64,000 bases of DNA, from NCBI GenBank assembly GCA_012064415.1, contig SSNU01000247.1, positions 1,116,629 through 1,180,628 of the forward strand, given 5' to 3'. This document shows, piece by piece, positions 40,301 to 52,300 of the stretch. This DNA is from Gyrodactylus bullatarudis. Its lineage: Eukaryota; Platyhelminthes; Monogenea; Gyrodactylidea; Gyrodactylidae. A program made the translations under genes and the position numbers. The notes under the pieces are model-generated. The model worked only from the letters and a program-made list of their open reading frames with translations, did no database searches and was not told the DNA's origin. Each line of letters starts with the position of its first letter. Position 1 is the first letter of the stretch.

Positions 40301-43300
40301 TAACTTTGACCCGAAAATTCTTATTGATTTGAAAGTTAGAGGTTGATCAAAAAAGGTTTTTCAGAATCAAGATTAGACAAGAAAGCTGAGTAGCACCGTC
40401 AGATTACGAACAGTTACCCTATTTTCGAGAGATTATTATTCCGAGAATTATTGAAATTTCATTGATTTTCAAGTAGTGAAAATGATCAAAAAATTGAAAT
40501 TCAGCTCCCAAACGATAAGATAAGATTCAGTTGAATTGGTTTTCTTGTTTAATCTTGATCCTGAAAAAATTCTTTCGATCAGCCTGTTTTTGAAAACCTA
40601 TTTCTCATGTTCACACAACTTTTTTCTCGTTCCTTGAGGGCTATATTTCCCTCAAATATTAACCAACCTTGAGTAATTATAAATTGACAAATTCATCTAT
40701 TTTTAAATAATTTTGTTAATCTTTATTGTTATACAAGAATTGAAATGTTCACTCTCAATAGCTTCAAAAAAAATAAGAAAACAAGAAACAGTGGTGTGAA
40801 AACCATAGGTTCATGATAAAGATAAAATTGTGTAAAATAATGGTTTTGTCAACCCCCTCTCGATACCATACATTTAACCCACCATGTATATTATTATTAG
40901 CAGTAAAATATCTAATCTCAAACATTGAGACTGTTGACTAAAATGCAATGTTGATTTCTTCTTACATTTCCAATTTTAGGGGAAAAATCCCGTTTGATCC
41001 TAATACGCTTTAACACTTTATCATGTTACACAATGAATTTCTGCCATATTTCGTTAACACAACGAAATTTGATATCGCAGTCCCAATTTCTCTACATAAA
41101 CCGAATGATAACGATACCGAAAAGTCACATTTAGTGGATATCCTAGGCAAAAGTTTAGTTTTAGTGAAAATTTTATTTTTATAACTTGCTTCGAGACGGG
41201 GAAAACATACTTTTATTATATGAAATAATAAAATATATCAGATATCATCTTCTCGTTGTATGTTTGCAAACACTTTTTTCGTATTATTACATCAATGAAG
41301 GTATTTAAAATATTCTTCGTATCATAGATGGCTTATTTTGTCGAAAAATAAAAATTGAACTCGGTAAAAATTGTCAAACTGGTAGAACATTCAAACAACT
41401 TCAACTTCATCTCAACAAATCTGTGGGCAACAAATCAATTCTGTAGAGGTTAAAATGAAGCTCTTGGCAATAATGTTGGTGAATTGAACATAGGGCAGTG
41501 TTGGAATCATCTTTTAAATTAAACCTGGTGGAATATTAGGTCTCTTATTAAAATTGTTTGCAGAATCTATTTATACTAAAATTCAGTGCATCTGATTGCT
41601 CTTTTTGCTGAAACCACTTCCTGATATGATAGAAAGATATTTAGAAGTTTAAATTGATCAGAAATATAAGTTAAAATTATCTAAAACATCTAGTGAAACA
41701 GAGAAATTTCTTGAAACACATTATTATCGGTAAGACTTTGTGTCACTCTACTGAGCTTTTACCTGTATTTTCTTTTGATAATCAAACTCTTGTAACATGA
41801 AAGTGTATGAATAATTTGATGATCTTGTCCAACCACTAATGGAGGCGTGTGATGACAATCATCGTCGACACATTTCGGTAATAAGAGTTCTAAGAATCAG
41901 GACTAGAGTAAGCCAAATTGTTCAACTACTCTCAGCCTTAATCTCATTTTGAAGATAAACGAAAACTATGCATTTTTTGCTATTAAACCACAAGTTTTCG
42001 AGTTTGTTCTGATATACAAAATCTCGATTGAAAATGACAACTTTTGAACACGCGCCAAGCTTTTTCAATGAATTCTACTACGAGAAAGGACAAAATCAAC
42101 ATTTTTGAATAGTTTCTGCAACATTTTGAATAAAAATAGGGCTTAAAAATTGAGTCTTTTGTCATAGGTTAAAAGAATTTCCTTTTTTTTGTATATAATC
42201 AAAACATGAAAAATTTTCATTTTGATATTCAAAAATCTGCTTTCCTCGGGTAAAACATCAATTTTCAATTAAGGCATGGAACATTGTTCGGAGAAAATAA
42301 AATTTTGTATTACCCTAATGTTGACGTAAGCTTTAATCAGTTTTATTATAAAACTAGTCGAATTCTAGAGTCTTAACTCTTCACTAATTAAAACTTTTCG
42401 TACTTTCTAGCTTATTTCAAATGTTCCCCAGAATAATGACATGATCATTAGATTGACCAGGCCCTTGTCTAACGCAAACCTCTACATTCTCAGAGGGGAA
42501 CATCCTGCCAAATTGAGCCTCCTGGACAATTTTATATATCGCGACCTTATCGAACATCGTATATTCATGGACTTTGTTGATTCAAATGCACCCTCAGTAG
42601 CTATCTTATCCCTTGAATTCATCTCCGAGACAATTCGCCTCCTTGAACAGGTCCCTGTTCAGTTATCCCATGTCAAATGTGCCAGAATTCTTAGGCGAGA
42701 CAAGAGTCCAATTCATCAAAAGGTTGACATTAACTTTAATTGGAATGAGCCAAAGATGATCCAGTTCACTAGTCAAGAAATCCAAAGTCTTGGCCTAGAT
42801 GATAGAGATATAATTTTTCAAATTTCAAAGGTAAGTAGCTGTTACTTTCTAACTCTCCTGCTCTAATTAGTAATTACAACTAATCATATACGAGATCAAA
42901 TACTGCAATCACACACACTAAGCATTCGAAGTGGCATTGCTTAGTTTTAGTAACTCTCTCCATTTGTAGATGATAGCTAAGCCTATTTGAACTACTAATG
43001 GATTATTTCTATTACATGGCTACTCATTTCTATTCTTTAGGCTTTATAAAATACTATTTACTCCTCTCATTCGGTAGATATTCTGGTAAAAGCAAAGATC
43101 TCAGCCCTATTATTCCTCTGAAATATGCTATATTAAAGCCATTCTCGATTAATTTATGATTTTTTTCAAGACCCAATAAAGTTTTTGAAAAAGTTTGGAG
43201 TCATTTTAAGTTCAAGTTGAACATTTTTTGTTGATTTCAAGGTGTGTGTTGGATCATCAAATAAAATTTACCATTCAGCGTAGTGGAATTCATCAGGGAA

Positions 43301-46300
43301 TTATGGCGCATATTTTTGAAAATTTGACATTTTCAATTGAATCTATGCGCATCTAATTAAAACTCGTAACATAAAGTTCAATTGGAATTCTTTTCATTCC
43401 ATTTCCTAGGTATAAGGTCTACTAGAAAAGTGTGTGATCATTGGTTATTAGTAATAACTTATTACAATGTCCATTGAAATCCAACTTGATGTGGAAATTT
43501 TCTTCTCACACCTTGTTCTTAGATTTCTTGCATGAAAATATTGTAATTATCCATCTTAAAGCCATAGAATTATATTTTGTCTTTCCTAATCATAGCTCTT
43601 TCAACATGTTTTCTTCTACTTACAAACTTAATCTACCAAGTAATATTTTGAGTAGCAAGATCAACATTTTATTGAACTAGGAATTGAGAGACCTGCCGGA
43701 AATTCACACATCTCTTTAAATATTTGTTCTTCAACTGATGTCTTGAATATCTGACTGAGTAGTAACTTTAAAAGAAATGCGCAATTTTTAGTGTCGAATA
43801 TGTCTCTGTGCACTGCAGAGTGAGAATTCTACTGATCCCTCCTTAAACGATCCAAATCAAAAGAATCGGGAAAGTACGCTTTAAAAACTTTTCTTCCCAC
43901 TACCTCATTCCTTCTGGTTTTGGTTACTTGAGCAAGCAGGAATGAATGGATAAATAAAACACTAAAAAGATGAGATCACAGCGATACTATGTTAGATAGA
44001 TGAAAGGATTCCCTTTCTTTCCTGGTAAGGAAACTAAAACTCTTTCTTATTAATATTAGTTATTAATTACCTTCGATGCAGTTCAAAGGTTTATATGAAT
44101 TATAACAAAAACTATTGAAAAGTGCTTTCTATACGTATGCTTTAAGAAAAAGGAATTTTACGATTTGTCAGCTGGTAAAACTGAATGAAATGTGTAAATT
44201 CTAGTCAATCCACGATTTCTTTCAAATTTTCAATGAATTTAGAAATCTGTACAACTTTAGTTCCTTCAATGGACCAATAAGAGTTGACAATGATAATACT
44301 AATGTTTTTTATTCCTATATACGAATTAATCCTATGCGAACTATCTTGTTATATAGTCATTATAAAAATGCCATTCAATAAAATATTTTTGACAAGGCTT
44401 GAAAGTCATCACAATGCTACTACACATCATCATTATTTATCAACATTTTTTGTGTCCTTGACCTCTTCTCGTGATAATTCATCATTTGAGAAAGTCATCT
44501 ATATTCATCTTAAAAAATTGTTGATGATTAACCCTATTGTATTGTCCAACAATCATTCTGTATGGAGTATTAAACGAGGTAGGCTACTTTGTCATCCCCA
44601 TAGAATACGAGGAGAGGGGATAACAAAACTTGTACAAAAAGTGGATTTGCAATTCAAGAATGATTTGTTGTTGATCCTCTTCCATCTTTTACTAGAGTAA
44701 AGAAACTATGTTACAGGAAGTTATTTGGACACTCTGAATTATTACTCTCAATGACGAGTACTGCTACTACTCTGCCAACTTGTTATTAGAGAATTTCAAT
44801 GAATTCTAGTGTTGTTTCTCTTTATTACTAGTTCACAAATAGATGGAATTATCATTGAAAATTTTTGTCTTTTTATTTTTAATTCCTCTTCAACTAACCA
44901 TTTTGCATATTTAACAACTACAATTGAGTAAGGGGACATAGCTTAAATAAATATTAGCAATAAAAGTATTTGAACAGTCCTCCAATGTTTTTTGATTTCA
45001 ATCTTGATAATTTGAACTCAATTTATTATAGAATCAGGAATATATTGATACAAAATATGCTCGAAAGATTGTCGAGAGTTGTTTACACGATTGTAATGTT
45101 TTATCCATTTGTCGAATAAATTCCTATTTAAAATTCTCATCGAGTATCGTGTAAGTTTAGTTTCTCCTTAAGCATTTTCTAAAACTTTATTTATTCCAAG
45201 GAAAAATTCATCTTGACTATTTTCCTAGTGGATTAATGGAATTCGTTTTATTATTGAAAGCTTCTTCTCGTCTCTTAACTTGGCTTTCCTAACAAAAAGT
45301 ATAATCTGTAGCCAAATGATGTAGTCTTTTGCTACATTTCTGTTTTTTTTATTTTAATCTTTCTTCTCTCTCAGATTAAGATTTGAAAATGCACACAAAA
45401 AACATGTTGATTGATAGGCTTGTGCTTAGAGCAAAGTTTTGAATGATTACTTCTGTCATTTATCTGCGCAGTTCTCTTTCATTTAGATATCATGAGTTGG
45501 CCCATATTTTTTGATCTCGTAATGATTAATTTGTCAGAAGAGCTTTTTCAAGATCGAAATTGGACTAGAAAATATATGAACTTTGTATTATATGGAAAAC
45601 ACATTTTTGAAAATCAAAATGAAAAATTTTTCATGTTCCTATGTACAACCCATTTTCCATCAAAATTTACGTAATTGCCTAGGAACTTCTTTTAAAATAC
45701 CAAAAAAGACTCAATTTTTACTACAAAAACTTTTTTTTCAATATGTTGCAGTAACTACTCAAAAACCTCAATTCTGTCCTTTCTCGTAGTAAAATTCATT
45801 GAAAAAATTTTGGCGCGTTTTTAAAAATTTTCATTATCAACCAAGATTTTGTATATCAGAAAAAACTCGAAAATTCATGGTTTTAGAGGAAAAAATGTTC
45901 AGTCTTCGTTTGTCTTCAAAATGAGATTAAGGCTGGAAAAAGTTGAAAATTTTGGCCTACTCATATCAACTTTTATAATAATATTAATTACAATATTACT
46001 AGTACTAATGATTGTTCGTTCATATCATTGCAAAATATCTCTTTTGGTAATTTTATTAATCAAGGGATTTCAATGAATTATAATCAATCATTACACTGGT
46101 GATGATTTGATATCTTTTTGAAAATTAGCGAAAATCTACCACAAATAAACCTTATTCGAAAAATGTCTCAACAAACATTGCCAGAGGATTAACCCTCGAA
46201 TGAGTAATTCATTCTTCCTAATGGGAGTTTTAAAATTATTACCAAATGAAATTTTGAATAGGAACAAAACTGAATTTTATTTGCTGGCCTTACTTTTATA

Positions 46301-49300
46301 CAAGCTTTGATAATAAAAACATTTTCTATTAAAAATCACTAATCTAATAGTCAGTTTCTATTGCAATAGTAAATTCAGATAGCATGGTAAATCAGATAAT
46401 TCGTCAAGTGTTGTTGCTTGTGTTCTTGATCATCTGGATATCTCATATGATCTCAATTATAATTTGTATTTGTTTAGGCAAACATCCACTTTGGCCTGTA
46501 CATTATTGAGCTGTAAATAATGATTCAAATTGTTCAAAAATAAAAACATCTGTCATGTATTAGCAGAATACCCAATAATATTATTTAGAGAATATGAATT
46601 AATTTGCCTAATTTACGCTCTCGTATATGTGTGTCCGTACGTACGTAATCACCTACATCACTTGTCCCAATACTACTTTTTTATCTGATGCATATTTTTC
46701 ACTTACAGTTTAGGATAGAAATCTGATTTTTGATATCAATTTGGACAGTATTTTGTTTTATATCTACAATTCCAATTTTATAATTGCTCCATTTTAATAA
46801 AATTTTCATAGCCGTCATGCAAGCTATATCTGACTCGTGAAATTTTCATTATTTTTAATCTATTTTTCTATTTTTAACGTACAATCTAACTTTTATTTTC
46901 AAATCTGAATCAAAATATGGACTTTAGTTTTATTTTATTGAATGATATGCTACCTTTAGATACATGTTTTAGTTAGTCGTCCTGTTAGTTTATGATTTCG
47001 AAATAGAATTATATTTTCATACATAAAGGAAGCCCAAAGATTTTAAAAGATGAACACTTTTTTGCACACAAGATATGCATTAAAAATAGTTAGGACTCAC
47101 ACAATATTCCGAGTACATGTCATATTCTTCTTTTGGCTTGAGATTTTACAAACAATTTATGATACATTATGAAAACATTAACCCTTTCTTTAGGTTCGCC
47201 CTATATTCTCAAAAATACCAGAAAGATATCTAGACTTGGATAAAACAACCAATATTATTAGTAAAAATTGGTTTTCATCTCCTTGATAGAAGAGGGGAAA
47301 TTCAATAGAAAATCGACTTACTTATATGTGATCCATATTGAATAGAATTCCATTAGAATATTTTTATTTAATTGATTGCTTTCCTATTCGATAGGGTTAA
47401 GGGACTTGACTATTTTGATCCGGAGACCTTGGATTCCGTAAGAAAACACAACTTGAAGAGAAAAACGTTTATGCCAATTTTGAATGATGCTTGCTTAAAT
47501 TAAGCATTGACGAAATAATTTTTGTACTTTTAATCATGTATTCGAGTTTTTTCATCAATTCTTGGTCGTTTTAATTAATGAATGATCGGACGAATATACC
47601 TACATGCCTATTAGAATGGGAATTTCGTGATCTTTTCAAAATTATCAAAATTGTCTTGATAATATTGTATAGTATTATTGTACAAAGATATTGTATTACT
47701 TATCACTCAGCAGGCTATTATTATTCACTATTATTTAAATCATTATCATTTCAGTTTATATTCAGTTTTAATGGTATATAATGATATATTACATTGTTCT
47801 CATTGCGTGTATTTGTATTTTCTTTAAAATCTCGGGCACGATTCTTTAAAATAGATCTGACAATAAGCCTCAATATTCCCAAACTTTTATCTCTATTGTT
47901 GTACCTCAACTACAGGATTTTATACTATCTCTTTGATCAAGAACGCATGAGTAACATTTATTTTTGCAGCTACCAACCCAAGGTCTGATCTACTACAAAG
48001 ACGAGACATTCTTTTTTGAGAATCCAAATCGAGTCAGTTATGCTGATATTAAAACTGGCAACATCTTTTATCGGAGTAAGCATAGTGAAAATGTTGAATC
48101 TATGGAGTTGGTTCTTTGCACTATTCAAAATGGCAGTGATTATACCCCAAGGAAAGGACAGCTTCCTAATAAAACCCTCGTTACTGATAGTATTACTTTG
48201 GAAGACCACCCATCTATTACATCATGTCAGGCATCCTCTAATGAAGGAATGCTATTCAGTCTAATCGTTTCTATACGCTTTCTTCCCTCGTCCAAGTCAA
48301 TCGTCTTCAAGGTATGTTTTATCAACTTACCCTAACTTTTCCCTTGATAGCATACATTTGGCTTTGTTTATTATCAACTAAAAAAAGTTATTCTGTTTCC
48401 TGTAACCATACGGTTGTAATAATAACACACGATACAATAAAGTACTTGAGAATTAATCTTACTTTTTACTTATAAAAGTTTTCCAATGAATTCCTCTAAG
48501 GGTGACATTCTTTCAAATGTAAAATGGTTCTTTTTCATGTTAGAAAAACGGAGTCAATGTCGGCTATCACAACGAGACCAAGTTGTCTCTTGAAAATTTA
48601 AATATCCAACATTTGTCAAATGATTCTCCATTCGTGAACTATCCACAGTCTCAGCAAGCAGAAAGAAGGAAACACTTGCCCGTTAGTCCAAAGGGTATGG
48701 AATACTTGAAGAATTTTGATTTAAGAACCATGGAACCGGGACGTGGTCCACCTAATACCATTTATGAGATAACCAAAAGCCCAGAGAATGGACAAATTAT
48801 TTCATTGATGTAAGTACTTTTAATTCACTTCAAGCTTTTAATTTTTATCATTTCCGAAGAGACACTGCTGATGCACAGATATTCTCAATGGATTTTGGAA
48901 TTTATAATTTTTCTGGATATTTTTTGGAATCCGGCACATTTTCACTGATTTACATTTTTCTTAGCTTTTTTGTTTTTCAAAATTTTTTGTTTCCAATGAA
49001 GTACTCATTGTGAGGATTCAGAAGACAAGTGAATATTTAGTGATGAAGCTGATATTTCACCGGATCTCATCAGACTCTTACACTGGCTAGTTATATATAC
49101 AACTTTAAAACAGATAACATTTTTAATTAAATCCTCTGATTGGTTCAATTGGATTTAAGTACAATAAAGGGGATGTCGGGATTCGGCCTTTCTCTGGACT
49201 TGTTCTCTCGCAGTACGACAGTCACTTGAATTGGCTTGGAACAAGATACTGAAATCGCTCACATCAGAAGTGTGATTTGTTGCCATTAGATGTTCTTGTA

Positions 49301-52300
49301 CCGCCGATCCAAGGTTTCTTGTTCTCAGATTCTCCTTTATTCGTGCCTTCGCAGGTCTTACTGTTTGCCCGACGTAGGCAGATCCACATTTGTATTTGAA
49401 CTTATGAATAACTCCCTTTTTTTCTAACCAGGGCACTGGTTCTTTGTTTAGGTCAGGAATTAACTTTTTTGTTTTTGGTAAAATATGGAGTTTATGACCA
49501 GGGAGAGTTTGTTATTCAAGATTTAATGTGCTGCGTACCCTTTGAAAGGCAACTTCAAATAAATCGGAAACAATTCATCAACTTCTTTCACAAACTTTTT
49601 TGTGTTTTCAAGGTGTGTGAGGAATCAAAAATTATTTCTAAGGTTCACCAATAGGCAAAGAAATCAATTATGACCGTTCAATTTTTGAAAATAATCGTCA
49701 ATTTGAACTGATCTCGGATCAACTTAATCAGTTAGTTTTCAAGTACTGTACTGTCGTAAAAATTGGGGAGTAGACTTTTACACGAGAATGAAATTTTTCT
49801 TAAAACCTTTACCAACATTATTGATTCCCTTATCTAAATAACGTTTGATTCTTCTCACACCTTGAAATCGCCAGAAACTTTTGATACCTTGATGAAAAAA
49901 ATTGAGATTTTTGAAGCTTTACAATTCTAAAATGTTGTTATTAATTGCTGGCTACATTTTTAGACATAGGAAAATTTAAACTTTAACCTCAGAATGTACA
50001 TTTCTTACAAGAAAATTTTACGCACGAAGAGTTTAGTGAACTACTCCAACTAAGGCTATTGGAGCATGCATGTTTACGGAAATCCTGAGAGAGATAGTCA
50101 TGTTCTTATGATTTTTTATGAATTCACTCCAACGACTAATAATGAATAAAGAAAAGAGATCATCATGACTTTAGTCCAAAAAGATAAAATGTTAATTTAT
50201 CAAAAAGTTGCATTTCTGTCTCTCTCTCTCTTCATGCCTATTTGCCTTTCTCATGATTCCTTGCATAATTCCAGATATAAAGATTTATCTCAATTCATAA
50301 TCTAGGTGACCTTTTCTTGCTTGTTTGTTTTTTTCCCCTTTGAAATCATGACCATATTCAGTCATTCTTAACCAAACTAGATATTACATGTACTGAACAT
50401 GATGGCAGTTCTAAATTTTGATGAAAAGGTGCAAAAATCATAAAAATTGCCTAATTTCCTAGGAACTTCTTTTAAAATGCCAAAAAAGACTCAATTTTTA
50501 CTACAAAACCTTTTTTTTCAATATGTTGCAGAAACTATTCTAAAACCTCAATTCTGTCCTTTCTCGTAGTAAAATTCATTGAAAAAATTTTGGCGCGTTT
50601 TTAAAAATTTTCATTATCAACCAAGATTTTGTATATCAGAACAAACTCGAAGATTCATGGTTTTATAGGAAAAAATGTTCAGTCTTCGTTTGTCTTCAAA
50701 ATGAGATTAAGTCTGGGAAAAGTTGAAAAATTTGGCCCACTCTAATGCATATATATTTTTTTTAATTTATGAAATTGACAATTTATTATTTTTGCAAAAA
50801 TAATTTTTTTATTCTCAGATTCTCAGAGTTTTAAATTGATCTTTGAAGCGATTGAATATTGCTTTTTGGACGAAGAATTCGAATTCGGCCATTCAATTTC
50901 ATCATTATTTTGGGAAATCCAACCAATTGAATTCACATTTATCACAAAAGACAATGACATAAATTTTGAAATTTTCTTGAATATGGCTAATTCACGAATT
51001 TAAATTGAAGGGTTCAATTTTAATCTCATTCCAGATAGATCATAACAGGCACTAATGCTGGTGGTTAAATTCAACAAATCTTACTTTGATCTATATATTC
51101 CATACTTGATGCCATTTCGTCTTTAGAAAATTTTTTTATTGAAAGTTAGATTGACGTCGGTATCTCGTTAAACACCTCTACTCGGTTTAAATGAATCTCT
51201 CCATATTAAATCCCCTGGTCTAGTGCAGGAGATAATATTCCTTGATTAAATTTACACACCAATGTAATAATAATAGGATTTCTCACAAGACTACCTATTC
51301 TATGGACGTATATTTCTATATGTATATGTAGGGATAATAGTAATCAGTATTGTTCTTTTTTATTCTCAATCAAGCGTTCTCTTTTTTTGTCGGGATCGTA
51401 TGAAGAGGCAAAATAAAATCATCCTACCAGCATATGTATGAGATTCAATTTATTCTTCCTTTTAGAATACTCTCTAGCTCTCACTCCATTATCATTATTC
51501 GTCTTGTCGCTTGTGTCAAATCTAAAAAAATTATTTCTCTCCTTGAGTGTTTTTCTCCCTTTCGAATATTAATAAAAACTCGGATCTTATTGTCTGCTAT
51601 AAAATACTTGAATAATAAGTCGCCTTTTTTGGGAAAACTCTGCCTGTCTTTCCTCTTATTAGTAATAGTCAGCTTAATTTCTCTGAGTTCATCGGTAAGA
51701 TAATAAATGGGGAAATGAAGCAGTTTGATGTTGGCAAAAGAGTAATGTAGTGAGCAAGTAGATCCAGATGGTCACTAGGCTTGTTATTTGTTTGTTTTGG
51801 AGGTGAAATAAGGAGCCCATACCCCTTCCCCGAAGACTGAATAAATTTTGATTTGAATCTATGTATGATTAACCAAGCCTAGAGAAAAGGTTCTTTCGAA
51901 TGAATATTGATAGAGGGAAAAATTATTATTTTTTCTCAGATAATCTAAGAAACCTTACTCATAAGTATGATGATAATTTCGAAGATAAAAAATAAATGTA
52001 AAGGGGCAGAGGGTAATTTTTGTTTCACAAATCATAGGTCTAACTGCAATAGTTTTTTTTTAATTTTTTTAAATTTCGGTTTAATTCGCTAGAATAAATT
52101 ACCAGAAATTGAAAATTAGCCGATAAGATCACCCTTTATCTAGTCTCATTATCTCCGAATTTAGTGAATTTAGACGTATTTTTTTCCAAATTGTGTAAAA
52201 ATAAGTGTCCACTTAAATGCAGTGATCAGTTAGCTGATTATATCATTTTGAAGGGGATATAATCTTGATTTTGTGAAACTATGTCGATCAGCTCTCCGCT

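Larger units (their letters stand above)
34813..42410 (+). other. 7.6-kb intron of the CSPG-repeat gene, rich in repeats
   Basis: Starts GTGAGT, ends TTTCTAG. Contents in order: a CT/TA low-complexity tract near 35097-35130, an inverted-ended element at 36908-37363, a Penelope-like 3' fragment near 39436-39505, a foldback element near 39835-40600 and one copy of an unclassified repeat at 41903-42322. The rest shows no coding pattern. A further small exon in phase 0 could be hidden here. Confidence 0.6.

Noticed and set aside
44284..44700. 138-codon plus-strand open frame
   Set aside because: A+T-driven composition, no domain and no splice context fitting the phase-0 CSPG-gene exons on either side.
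45583..45789. Open frames within the family R repeats (also 52846-53028)
   Set aside because: They arise from the repeated sequence itself, are short, and show no known domain or shared start.
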